NCBI GenBank assembly: GCA_004519485.1
Contig: CP038112.1
Span: 496,001-560,000, forward strand
DNA length: 64,000 bases
Source of the DNA: Nannochloropsis oceanica
Lineage: Eukaryota; Sar; Eustigmatophyceae; Eustigmatales; Monodopsidaceae
Direction: 5' to 3'
Within the stretch, counting starts at the first letter, position 1. Each line of letters starts with the position of its first letter. This document shows positions 53,704 to 64,000 of this stretch, one piece after another. The position numbers and the translations under genes are program-made. The notes under the pieces were generated by a model. That model made no database searches and had not been told where the DNA came from. It was given only the letters and a program-made list of their open reading frames with translations.

Positions 53704-56700
53704 TTACCAAGGCGATGGCCCCGCGAACGAAGCCGAAGACAAGGCTGAGGAAGAGGAGGAATTCGCTACCATTTCCCCCTCCTTCCTCCCTCCTTCTCCT
53801 CCCGCCCCTGCTCCTGCCGCTGTTTCTGACACGGCTTTACTTTTTAGGTGCTCTACCCCAGGCAGCAAGGGGAGATATGACATGCTCTTAGTGTTGCTGC
53901 TGCTGCTGGTACTACTACTGTTGCTACTGCTGCTTCCACTTATGCAGCCACTGCTTGTCCTCTCAACAGGTGGTAGATGTCCGTGCCCGCAACCCGATGC
54001 CTTATCTTTCCTCCCTTCATGCTGCTGCTGACCTTGCGGTGACACCAAAAAAGCAGCAGCTGCCTCCTCGCTCTCCCACAGGCGTTGCGTAGCATTGGTC
54101 AATGCGGGCGTCACTGGCTCGAGGGGGGGTAGGTGAATTTTCCTCTGTTGTTCTGATAATTTTTGACGAACTTTGTGGCTGACGTTTCTACCGAGCGATT
54201 TGCGGACAGCTTGTAGAGGAAACGGAGGTGGAGGAGGCGGAGGAGGAGGAGAAAAAGAAGAAGACAAGAGAGCGCTAGGAGAGGAGAAGTGAGGGCTGGT
54301 GCGGTGGTTTTGTTCGGGAATGGGGGAGAGGGCGCGGGAGGAGGAGGGGAGGAGGAGAGGAACAGGGCGGGCAATGACTGCAGCAGAGGTGGCGACAGCA
54401 GCTGCCATATGGTGAATACCCTCTATCCCCGCTCCCATCGCCTTCTCCCTCGCACCCTCTTCCTGTTCTTCTCGCTCCTCAACCTCCGTCAGCTCCTCTC
54501 TGCTGCTTCCTTCTTCTTCTCCCTCAACCTCCCGCCCAAGCCTCGCAAAGCACGCCGGTCTCGGTTTTCTCTTTTGCTGTTGTTGTTGTTGCTGCTGCTG
54601 CTGCTGCTTCTGTTGCTGCTGCTGCAACACCTCCGGCAATGGACTTCCACTTGTCATCTTACCGCTGCTACATCTCTTACCAATCACCTCTCCTTTCCTT
54701 CTTCCCCCCCCCCTTCCCTCCCATTCCTCCTCCTTCAGCTCACCCGTCAAAAAACTCTTTCCATTCCCCAAAGCCACCCACGGATGGCTTGCACACTCTT
54801 CCACACCCCTCCTCTTCCTCGGGTCAAGCTGCAGCAGTCCCTGAATAAAGTCAACCAAATCCTCTTCCAAACCCAGCTTCTCCCTCATTGTCTTCCCCAT
54901 CCCCTCCAAGCACCCCTCTATCCTCCTCTCAAACTCTCGCGGCTCCTGCAGCAGCTCATAATCATACGCTACCATCCATTCCTCACAGAAGACCTCATGG
55001 CCTACGGACAGCTCCAGCAAAATGCAACCAATCGACCACAAATCAACTTTCGGCCCATCGTATCCTCTCCCTCCCTCTATCTTCCCTCCCTCCCCATCAC
55101 TCAAGACATGCGTGATCATCTCCGGAGCAAAAAATCCGGGCGACCCGCAGAATTCGTGTAACGGCTGACCGGGAGAGAAGGAGGAACACAAACCAAAATC
55201 ACACAATTTCACCTGAAACAGCGACTCCCCCTCCTCCTCCTCCTCCTCCTCTTCTTCCTCCTCCTCCTTCTTCTTCTCCTCCAGTAGGTCACTTTCCTCT
55301 TTCCTTCCCTCCCTTGCTGCGCGCCCTCGGGTGTTCAACAAAATATTTTCAGGTTTTAAGTCCCGGTGGCAAATGCCCCTGGAATGACAGAAATGGATCG
55401 CGTCTAAGACGGCGCGGGCGAGGGTCACTGTGTCCTGTGCAGGGAGCCGAGCATCGCCTCGTTCGTCGAAGTAGTCGAACAGGTCTAGAAAAGGAAAGAA
55501 AAGGGGAGGGAGGGGGGAAGAGAGGGAAAGAAGAAGGGTTCAGTACGTAGAAAGATCACTGGGGCTCTATACGAGAAAAGCAAACCATCCCTCCTTCTTT
55601 CCCTCTCTCTCTTCCTCCCCTTCCTCACTTACCCTTCCCTCCCTTCTCCATCACCACATAGAGTCCAAAGCGGCCATTGATGACATCCTTCACCTTTAAG
55701 ATGCCCTTATGCCGCAGGGTTCGCTGCGCCCCAATCTCACCATCCACCCTCCTCAACGCCGCTATGCTCGCCACCTTCTCCTTATTGATCACCTTCAGCG
55801 CATACTCTTCGCCTCCTTCCCTCCCTCCCTCGCCTCTCTTTCGACAGGAAAACACCTTTGCAAATTGACCTTCGCCCAGCTTGGAACCCAGGGCATATGG
55901 GCCCACCTGCTGCTCGCTTTCGATCAGGAGGGAGGGAGGGAAGGAGGGGGGGAGGGAGGGATCGCAGGAGTGCTGCCGTGGCTCCTGCATGGGCGGGATG
56001 GAAGGGAAACAGGAAGTCGTAGAGGGAAGAAAGCCCCAAAGGACCTCAGCAATGTTGGTCTTGGCCTCGTCATATTTTTCTCGGAGGAGGACGAAATCGT
56101 TGTAAAGCTGTTTTTGAGACTGGAAGGGAAGAAGGGAGGGAGGACAGGCGAGCGGGAGGGGTGTGAGTGAATAACGTTTGGTAAACTGCGGCGGACCTCA
56201 GCAATATTAATTGTCAATTCGTTATGCATCGGTTAAAGAGCCACTCTTATCGTTGAGCTGTTCAGGAGACTGCAGGGGGGGAAAGGGAGAGGGAGGGAGG
56301 GAAGGAGGGAGGGAGGGAGGGAGGGGGAATGAAATATACATATACACCCAGAACCCACAAACACTGACACACGATCAAACCCCAAAAAACAAATGTCCAA
56401 GCATGCATCATTTTCCAAACCTCCTCCCTTTCTCCACCCTCCCTTCTTCCTTGCTCCTCACCCGCTGTAGCGCCCTCACGTTCTCGGTCGCCTTCCCCAG
56501 GTGTCCTTCCACCTCCGCTAGGCGGTACCGAAGCATCGCATTCTCCTCCCTCAACGTCCCCACCTCCACCTGCAGCTGCTCATATTTGTCCTCTTTTTCG
56601 CCCTTCCTCCCTCCTTTCCCACCCAAGGCACAATCCGTTTCCGTTTCCAGGTCGAAATCAGTCCGGCTCTGTTTCTCAGCACCCGACAACTCCCTTCTCC

Positions 56701-57460
56701 AACCCTGTGGCCCTCCTGCTCCTCTCCCCCCCCTCCCGCCCATCCCCTCCCCCGAAACACGCAAGGATGAAGAGAATGGAGAGGCCCATGAAGCGCAGGA
56801 AGAAGAGGAGGAAGAAAAAGTCGTTGCAGCAGCAGCAGCAGCAGCAGCATTATCGCGCCCGGAAGACGAACGACAATGTGGGATGGGGGAATCAAGAGCA
56901 GACAACGCGTTATTTATGACGCGGCAACGCAAAACCCATTCTCCGCTACTGCTGCTGTTGCTTTTGCTGCTTGCACCACGAGGGCGATCCAGCGCCGCAT
57001 CTCCTTCCTCGTCTTCATTCTCCTCTTCCACCTCCTCTGGTGGGATGACGGGTAGAGTAGGATTCAAGGCGACGGACAAGAGGTTGATCAATTCTTCGCG
57101 TGGAAGGGGCCCATGGCGTAGGGGCACCAAAATCTCATCTCCTCCCACGCTAAATCTGATACTCGCTCTGCTGCTTCGATCGGTGGTCGGAAGGACCGAG
57201 TCACTAGTGTTGAGATGTGTGGAGGCGACAAAGGAGGCAATGGTGGAGGAGAAGCTTTGCCCTTGTCCCTTCCTCTCCTCTTTTGGCACTGTCCCAGTGG
57301 TGTTCAAGGAGATAGAGGCGGCAAGAGAAGAGATTGTGGAGTTGAATGAAGCGTGTGTGGTGGTGGGGGAGAGTGTGGACGCCAGTCCCAAGGAGTCGTT
57401 CTTCTCCCCGACCAGGTTAATATTACCACAAGCGTCACTGTCGCTTCTTCCTTCATCCAT
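53704..57460 (-). CDS. Coiled-coil serine/threonine protein kinase
   Basis: Three exons, complement(53704..55484, 55633..56119, 56462..57460), 1088 residues. Exon 1 is Ser/Thr-rich, ending in a coiled coil (QLQVEVGTLREENAMLRYRL, VEGHLGKATENVRALQR); exon 2 continues it (QKQLYNDFVLLREKYDEAKT). The kinase domain starts near residue 406. It has the glycine loop LGEGQFAKVFSC, YALKVINKEK with the ATP-binding Lys, HRDLKPENILL, KLCDFGLCSSF and FCGSPGFFAPEM, so it should be active; the best fit is the CAMK group. A Glu-rich insert of about 35 residues separates the catalytic loop from DFG. The C-terminal 300 residues are Gln-, Ser- and Glu-rich and disordered. Substrates are unknown. A degenerate copy of the first part of exon 2 lies in intron 1. 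Confidence 0.85.
54568..54640 (-). repeat. CTG/TTG trinucleotide tract encoding poly-Gln in the kinase
   Basis: TGTTGTTGTTGTTGCTGCTG-type run, read on the minus strand as CAA/CAG codons giving a Gln-rich stretch in the kinase C-terminal tail. Confidence 0.8.
56197..56269 (-). pseudogene. Degenerate duplicate of a kinase exon (possible poison exon)
   Basis: A 73-base segment in kinase intron 1, bounded by CTGCAG as acceptor and GAG then GTCC as donor, matches the 75-base coil-coding start of exon 2 (56045-56119) at both ends: TCTC--AACAGCT--AACGAT at the start, ATATTGCTGAGGTCC against ACATTGCTGAGGTCC at the end. The middle has diverged and the frame set by exon 1 meets TAA. It is either a dead exon copy or one whose inclusion would end translation. 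Confidence 0.55.
56284..56327 (+). repeat. GGGAGGGA repeat
   Basis: Purine run in kinase intron 1, next to the degenerate exon; C-rich in the transcript and part of its pyrimidine tract. It could form a G-quadruplex on the plus strand. Confidence 0.8.
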
Positions 57461-58242
57461 AGCTGTTAGCTATGGCTCTGTGCGTAGATCTTTTTTGTCA
57501 CAATCCCGGTCCTGTGATTGTAGTAGAGTGCGCAGGTGTGTAGGTGACGGAGGGCCAGAGAGCTTGCGTGAGTGTGACAAGTTTGTAGGCGCGCACATTT
57601 TTATCCGCTGGTACTTTAGGAAGGGTGGTCCCAGAAGGGAGAAAGGGTAAGCACATGCATATGACCAGGGAAGAGTCTAAGACTATGGTCCGGGGAGGGT
57701 GTCTGCAATTGAGTCAGGGGAGGCGCAGAGAGATGGAGTGACTGCACACGATTAATGCTTGGAGGTGCAAGATAAGGGCTTGGAAACATATCCTTCCTTG
57801 CAGAGAACAAAACGCAATGCCCCTCGCGTATACCGACGATAATGTGGGGAGTTGCCCGAAGAGACCGAGACGCGGAAAGAGAGTCATGAAAGCAAAGGGT
57901 CTGTCTCTCAACCCAGGACGAGGAAGGCGCCATCCCAGTAAACGGTCGACGGACGGTGTCACAACCCGATATTCAAATTTCAAAAAGGGACTTCCCCTCC
58001 AAGCACCTCCCCCTCTTTCTCGTCCGAATTTCCATCGTTTTCTTTCTTTGGATAATTTTTGCTTTTCTGTTTTGTCTTTGCTCCTTTCTGATTCTTTCTA
58101 ATTATACTCATACGACAGCGGCTTTTCCTCATTTCTTTTTGAAAGTGATTTCTTAAGCACATGCCCTGCTTGCTTCGTTCACTCATCACAAAACTACTGA
58201 TGATACACTTCCTTCCCACTCTTCTTCCCAATCCATCACTGT
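57461..58242. other. Intergenic region, no gene seen
   Basis: 5' flank of the kinase gene and 3' flank of OST3, both minus strand. No coding signal. Confidence 0.5.
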
Positions 58243-60576
58243 TTACCTCCCAGTCATTTTCTTCACGTATTTGGCCATTAATGACGAGGCCGTGCGTCGG
58301 AATACCCCCCAGTCCTTGTACTCGTACAGCCACAATTGCGTCACGCGCAAGACGCGACGAAACAACCCACTGCCCTTCTTCATGTTCCCGAAGAGGAAGG
58401 TAGAAAGCTGTAGAAAGAAGACGAGATCGAGGCAGCCAAGAAGGATTGAGTAAGTGGAAGGATGATGATGGTACGCGAGGTGAAGGAGCAGGAAAAAAAC
58501 GATGGGAGGGAGGGAGGGAGGGAGGGAGGGAGGGAGGGAGGGCGGGACGGAGGGAGGAAGGGAGGGAGGGAGGGAGGAAGGGAGGGCAGGCTACATACGT
58601 TGGGGTCGAGGGTGGAATTGACGTCATACCACCGCGTCTTAGTGGCATAAAAGGCGAAAAGACGATGGAGAAAGTAGAGGGCAGCGGCGAGGGAGAGATT
58701 GATGCCTTGGGGGGGAAAAGGGAAATAGGAGGGGAGGAAGAGTGGGAGGAAGGGTGGGATCAGAATAACATGAGGGATGGGCGTCTGAATGATAAAAATG
58801 TTTTAAGGCAGAGAGATGCTTGTCAAGTCTTGATGAAGGGAGGGTGGGAAGGGGGGAGGGTGGAAAGGGGGGTAAGTACCTAGCCACTGCGCGATCCCAT
58901 TCCTCTTCTGGCTTGCAAACCAGTACATGCCCACGAACGACAGCCCCGCACACAGCTGAATGCTGCCCATCACCAAGCCCTCCGCCACGAATTGGTCGCT
59001 GCTGTCTCGGTTCATAAACAACTGCACCTTTTGCAGATACACCCCGTAAGGCGGCGGGGTTCGAATCAAGCAATATATCATTCCCCCCGTGGCCGTCATG
59101 AACACCAGGTACGACAACGCCAGCCAGATGCCCCTCGAGAATACAACGCTTTTTGTCCACTCCCACTGGTCCAACACCAGATAAAGCAACAGCGCCAGCC
59201 CCAACGCAAAGAATACCGCCACGTCGATCGTCGTCTCGATATCCGGGATCGGGGTTAATACCAACCCGATCCTCTCTTCCAACTCCTCCAAAAGCGCACT
59301 TCCCCCACCCTCAAGACTCAACCGCATCGCCGGCTGGGGCGGTAGTTCGGGAGCCTCGTTCGCCGGGAAGAAGAAAACGTGGGGCACTGTATCGAGCTGC
59401 ATGTACTGGTGGATGGTGGTCGGGGCAGTGTCCACGTCGGCCGCAGCGAAGATGACGGGGGGCGATTGCTTTTCTGCGGGTTTGCGAGCATTGGCCAGCA
59501 CGTAGGAATCAGCAAGGCTGGCGAAGTACTCGCCGAGGACGCTGAGGAAGGGAGAAGGGAGTGAGGGAGGGAGGAGAGTGAGTTGTGCATGTATTGGAGA
59601 TGAGTCTCGGGGTCTGTGACGTCATCGATAGCACAGACCGGCAAAGAGGGCAGCTTGTGTGCGGGCTGAAGGACAATGGATGAAAGGAAAGTACTCCGGT
59701 CCCACTTACTCCTTTTCTCTTTTTCCCTTGTCTTCTCTCCCTCCCTCCATCCCCTTTCTCCCTCCCCTTCCTCCGCTCGGACTGGCAAGGCTCACATGAT
59801 GTCAACATTTCTGGGCAGAATCTTTGGAGGATGCCATAACAGAGCAGCACCACACGTTCATGAGGGCGTCACATGAACCAGAAATCAAGTATTACACACT
59901 GTTCCTCCCTCCCTCTCTCCCTCCCTTCCTCCCTCCCTCCCCTCACTCGACGCTACTTACTGGCATGGTTGACATCCATATTTGGGGTTGGTAGCCGTGA
60001 AATAAATCACGACAGGAAAACTGCGTTTGGACCCGGGCGTGAGAAGTAATGCCTCGAATTTACCGTCGTCTAGCTCAATGACATGGGAGGGCGAGGAGGC
60101 CATCTTCTTGTAATACTGTTGGGGGGGGGGGGGGCGAAGAGGCGAAAAAGAGCATGGTAAAGATAAGAATGGAGGGCCCAAAAGAAAAAATAGACGTAGT
60201 AATATAAACATATGTACATGTAAGTCTTCAGAATATCATGCTGTAATGATTGCTCGGCCCGACAAATGCCAGAATTAGGGAGAAGGAAGAGGAGGAGGAG
60301 TCAGAGAAGTAATACCCTTAGGTCCTGCGTCTCTTATGCGCTGACCGGCGTTGCACGCGCGCGCTCACACAATATCGTTGAAGTTTTATGCGTCCTGCTT
60401 ACCTTTTGAAAGGCGCCATTCGTACTGCTACTGCCAGCACTGTCGCTGCTGCTCTTGGCCGCCGTCTTGGCGAAGGAAGGAAGAAGGAGCAGGAGCAGGG
60501 ACAGGCTAGCCCAGAAGACAGCGAAACTCTGCCTTGAGGCTGCCCGTCGCCTAGACGATAATGCCGTCAAGGTCAT
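58243..60576 (-). CDS. Oligosaccharyltransferase subunit OST3/OST6 (TUSC3/MAGT1 family)
   Basis: Five exons, complement(58243..58407, 58599..58705, 58880..59541, 59961..60115, 60403..60576), 420 residues. A signal peptide (FAVFWASLSLLLLLLPSFAK) leads into a lumenal thioredoxin fold: IELDDGKFEALLL, PVVIYFTATNPKYGCQPCHV with redox motif CQPC formed across the exon 2/3 join, and PVIFAAADVDTAPTTIHQYM with VPHVFFFPA. Four membrane helices follow (DVAVFFALGLALLLYLVLD, GIWLALSYLVFMTATGGMIY, VMGSIQLCAGLSFVGMYWF, NLSLAAALYFLHRLFAFYA), the OST3 count. The family holds cysteine-containing nascent proteins during N-glycosylation in the ER. The last exon adds a 54-residue basic tail (FRRVLRVTQLWLYEYKDWGV) beyond the usual end; its join is phase-correct but less certain. 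Confidence 0.88.
58501..58588 (+). repeat. (GGGA)n tract in OST3 intron 4
   Basis: Near-perfect GGGAGGGAGGGA repeat of about 90 bases on the plus strand, C-rich in the OST3 pre-mRNA. Potential G-quadruplex-forming DNA. Confidence 0.9.
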
Positions 60577-61404
60577 GTCGTCTACCTTGTCTGGGAGGGA
60601 ACCAACAGGCGAGAGGCCTTATGGTTTGTTTACGTGCAAGCCTGTCGCCGTGCGGGAATGGTTTGAATGAAAGGAGTCAAGATAATGCTTGAAACGTCTT
60701 GTTATTTCCATGTAGAGGCAAGAAATCCCAGTCTATTGGATGTGCAATACTACTCCTTGCCCCATCACAGCCTCTGTTGCCCTTTCACTAAAATCCTCAA
60801 ATACATGTCCTTGTCTTCGCTTGCCATAGCGCCTTCCTTTCTTCTTTGAAAGAGGCTTGAGTGAGTGGTGGTGTTTCTTGACCTACAATATTTTTAAAAA
60901 TGTCAACACAAATCTACCAAAAAGTTTCGTTTGTCCTTTTTATTTGTATCACTTAGTTTTGCGCATAAACCTGGCGTAGAAGAGAATAGTCACTGTCTTC
61001 GGCATTACCTCTTCTTTCGTCCCTTGTTTTCCCTCTAGAAAGATGCGCCCCTAGTCCCCATTCGGTTTGTCTTCGAAGCCGTGTAACCTGCCTGTGATGT
61101 ATCATGGAGAGAGTCAAGATTAGTTGGGCTTGGCTATGTCAGTGTGGAGGTTTTCCGCTGCCCGAAAGAGCGCTTCAGGGGCTATCAAATGCAAGCCCGT
61201 TTCCCTGCTGTTGCCACACGCAGGTGATGCGGACGCTGTATGTGTTGCCTCCCCTGTGACCTCTTTTTTTTCCCCTCCTTCTAGCCCTTTTTGGGCCGTC
61301 CAAGGACTTTACAAGTGAAAACCCTGTCAAAATCGCGAGTAAAACTCGGACAAAGATAAGAGGTGAATAAGCAACAATTTCTCGTTGGAAGGCTCCCCCT
61401 CGTA

Positions 61405-61475
61405 TGCAAGTCCCTTTGGACGTCAGGTTGCATGCAACCTGCATTCGATAGTTCTATAGGAGTGGAGGAACGGCA
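61405..61475 (+). repeat. Dispersed repeat, copy 2, with 16-bp palindrome
   Basis: Matches 1461-1520 in direct orientation over four blocks. At 61425-61440 it carries the perfect palindrome AGGTTGCATGCAACCT, of which copy 1 keeps only the left part (AGGTTGCATG). Copy 2 therefore looks closer to the ancestral state. Confidence 0.7.
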
Positions 61476-62276
61476 CAAAAAATACGTCTTGCCGGATTCA
61501 TCAGCGAAGGGTTGGAAAGATTGCAAAGGCTTACTTAAATTCCCCTGTGATGAGAAATGCCCTGTAAGGCCTTGGTAACATTGCTTCCATGAATTTTGCC
61601 TGGACTAACCCCGGCCTTAATTTTCTTTTATTCCCTTCCAATTCACTCCACATGGGCCCCGGGCCCTTGGCCTCCCCTTCTTTTCTTGCTTTATAGTGGC
61701 ACACTCAAAGATATGCCGGCCATCATATTTTTTTACCCCTTACAATAACAAATACTGACTACCAACGATAAGACATGTCGATAATCATTCTTTTCGTTTT
61801 GTTGTACCTTGCATGGGGGAGACCCCAGCATGGCCCACTTTTTTTTTCCTCCTCGCGATTCATTCTCCTTGTCCTTCTACCATTCTTCCTTTCCTCGTCC
61901 TCCTTCTCCATCACCACCCTTCCTTCCCTTCCCTCACACAGCCCAGAGTCCCACAACCGCCTTCCGCCCCCTCCCCCTCCTCCTTCACCACCACCAGCCT
62001 CCAACCTGGCCTCCCTCCGAGCCTAAATCCTCTCTGCAGCTACCCCGACGACACAGCTGACCCGCGCTCACGTCATCACCAAAGAGATGGTATGGAAGAG
62101 AGATGAGGCGTAAGCGTGACTCCAAGCAGCACGAGGCATGTTGCTCCATCTTAAACAAGTGAGCAAGAGATAGAGATAGGAGAGTTACAATTAGCCGTGG
62201 AGGCCTCAGGAAAGAGGAGGAGGGGGCAATTGAGGAGAATATCGAGGGAGAAGGATAGGCGAGTGAGTAGTAACAA

Positions 62277-62965
62277 CCGGCAGTAGCAGTTGCAGTGCTA
62301 CTGATGCTGTTTTTTCTGCTACTGCTGGGGCTACTGATTCTGCGGCTGCGGCTACTGATCCTTTCCCTCCTTCTCCTGCTCCTCCTTTTTCGGCGTTAAC
62401 GGTAGAGGATGCGTCATTTGGGGAGGATGATGATGAGGAGGATGGGCAATAGCAGCAGCAGCAGCAAGAGCAGGAGTAGGAAGAGAAACTGCCGTCCCTT
62501 ACTCCATGCTGCTCCTTGTGATGCCGCTGCTGCCAAGGGCACCGGTACAAGTACGTCGACTACTATTTCCTCCACACCGTCTTCGCGTCGTTTGTAGACT
62601 TGAGGGAGGGGGAGGGAAGGTCTCCTCTGGGAGGCGGGTAAAGACAAGAGTGTTTTTGTAACCGGGCCATATGTTCGGATATGATGTTCGGATATGATTA
62701 AAAGTGATTTGAAAGAGCCGTTTTAATGGTGAGAAACCCAGCAATACCAATTACAGCAGTCGCAATGGCACTAGAAGTAGGGGTCGCAGTAGCAGTAATA
62801 ACAGCAGTAGCAATCCCAAGAGCTGTAATATAGCAGTAGTTGTAGCAGTAGCAGTCGAGAGCAGGTACTGTAAGAAAAAAATGGAATGTTATAGGAGCTG
62901 ATCGATTGAAAAGCAGCAGTAGTGGCAACTGCGAAATAAACAGCAACAGCAGTAGGCTTAGGACC
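62277..62965 (+). repeat. Imperfect CAG/TAG/GTA trinucleotide-rich tracts
   Basis: Two clusters (about 62277-62475 and 62741-62965) dominated by GCAGTA, GCAGCA, GTAGCAGT and CTACTG units in both orientations. Frames through them are broken by TAG or give monotonous Ser/Cys/Ala/Val strings, so they are read as non-coding. Confidence 0.6.
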
Positions 62966-64000
62966 ACCCACTGAGGCAAACAAGGTGTAATACCTTTACA
63001 ATTGATGGTGGTAATGAAAATAATGATAACAATGATAGTGATGACAATGAAACTGATGATGATAGGGTGGAGAAACGACATTCATATGAAAGAAAAATGT
63101 GAACAAAATGAATTGCATATGAGTTGGAGAAAGTGGCTGGCTCCCCTTCATACTTGAGAGTGAATGTGCGTCGCTCTCCTTCGTATGTTCAATCAATCTT
63201 AAAAAATTAATGTGTGATACTGCCTTTTTGTTACCCTTGCAATTTCTCAACAACAAGCAAGGATGCCGAAGGAAAGGAAAGGGAGGGCGACAGCAAGAGG
63301 AAAAGCGCTTTGTTTGTCGGTAGTACAATTGATTCATGCATGAGTCGTTCCTTATCAAACTTTCTGAGGCTGTTTCCTCTTATTTTCCCGTTTTCCTCTC
63401 TTAACCCCGTGTCGAGACACCCCTTTTGTCTCTTTCTCTCCTCTCGATTTATTTTTCCTTGGCTGTTGGTGCTTATGACGGTATTAGTATAAAAACAGAG
63501 TGCTTTGATGGGTGAGGGGTGGCTCTACATGCGTGCATGCACTTTGCTTGTTCCTTCCCCCTTTTTATATTACTCTCTTTCTTTGTCTTTACATACTTTA
63601 GTGGTTGTTCTTGTCTTTTGGGGGGGGGGGGTCGCTTTCGTTGTTGTTATTGATCTTCTTTCTTCATCGTCGTCATCATCTTTTCCTTCATCTCCCCCTC
63701 TCCTTCCTTCTTCTGGCGCGGTTGCCCCTCGTCCTTTTCGTGTCTTTCTTCTCCCCTTGTCATTCATTTTTTTGGCTGTAGTTTTCCCATTTTCCTCTCT
63801 TTTTTCCTTTCTCGTTTTCTTCCTTCGGCTCCTTATATTATTGTAAATAGCTCGCTTGGTGCCGATGAGGCTGAGTCATTATTCCCTCTACTCCTCTTCT
63901 TGTATATCGTTTTCGCTTCTCAGAGCTTGCTTGTAGCTGGTTTGTGGACAGAAGGCAGCAACACACACACGCAGATACGCTCACACATACAGTTTTGTTT

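Larger units (their letters stand above)
60577..64000. other. Long gene-poor end of the window
   Basis: About 3.4 kb with no gene I can support. It holds the OST3 promoter side, AT-rich DNA at 60860-61000, the second copy of the dispersed repeat (61405-61475), pyrimidine-rich frames at 61840-62030, trinucleotide-rich DNA (62277-62965) and T/C-rich DNA with short frames to the end. Open frames are low-complexity or very short. Confidence 0.55.

Noticed and set aside
59509-59853. Cys-containing minus-strand frame inside the OST3 gene
   Set aside because: Skipping it joins exon 2 to exon 3 in phase and completes the CQPC motif, so it is intron 2 sequence.

Overview
The window is nuclear DNA of a photosynthetic stramenopile, most probably a eustigmatophyte close to Nannochloropsis/Microchloropsis. 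This is inferred from the content: spliceosomal introns, histones H3 and H4, a nuclear gene for the photosystem II subunit PsbU (red-lineage plastids), plastid precursors whose signal peptides run into a bipartite leader, a fungal/algal-type elongation factor 3 (EF3), and pervasive GGGAGGG/CCCTCCC tracts. Genes are dense, lie on both strands and mostly have 1-5 exons. Exon joins were worked out by hand from GT-AG borders and reading frame, and the exon sums of the spliced models are multiples of three. Layout: 1-617 is the N-terminus of an SMCHD1-like GHKL ATPase cut by the window edge. 618-4400 is poor in genes: one copy of a short dispersed repeat, a decayed hAT transposase end, and a broken or unresolved membrane-protein gene. 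4451-6095 is a head-to-head histone H4/H3 pair. 6815-20153 holds a DedA/VTT membrane protein, a mitochondrial inner-membrane peptidase, a RINT1/TIP20 tether, a membrane-anchored Rossmann-like protein of unknown function, a four-exon RNase H2 subunit C, and an RRM/RS splicing factor. 20893-33423 is the most unusual block: two paralogous coiled-coil/transmembrane/bulb-lectin-like proteins lie 7.3 kb apart, and between them sit a five-domain Cwc2 spliceosomal protein, a fusion of a lipoyl domain with the KGD4 (MRPS36) 2-oxoglutarate dehydrogenase adaptor, and an RBR ubiquitin ligase. 34645-49073 holds PsbU, ATG9, cyclase-associated protein CAP, two plastid-type precursors and EF3. 50247-60576 holds a folate-biopterin transporter, a coiled-coil protein kinase and an OST3/OST6 subunit. 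60577-64000 has no gene that can be supported, only a second copy of the dispersed repeat and trinucleotide-rich DNA. The genes are mostly housekeeping and do not form one pathway. Several serve the secretory and endomembrane system (DedA/VTT, RINT1, ATG9, OST3, perhaps the two lectin-like proteins), RNA processing (Cwc2, RRM/RS, RNase H2C) and organelles (IMP1, lipoyl-KGD4, PsbU, peroxiredoxin-like). The best candidates for something undescribed are the lipoyl-KGD4 fusion and the coiled-coil/TM/lectin-like family.
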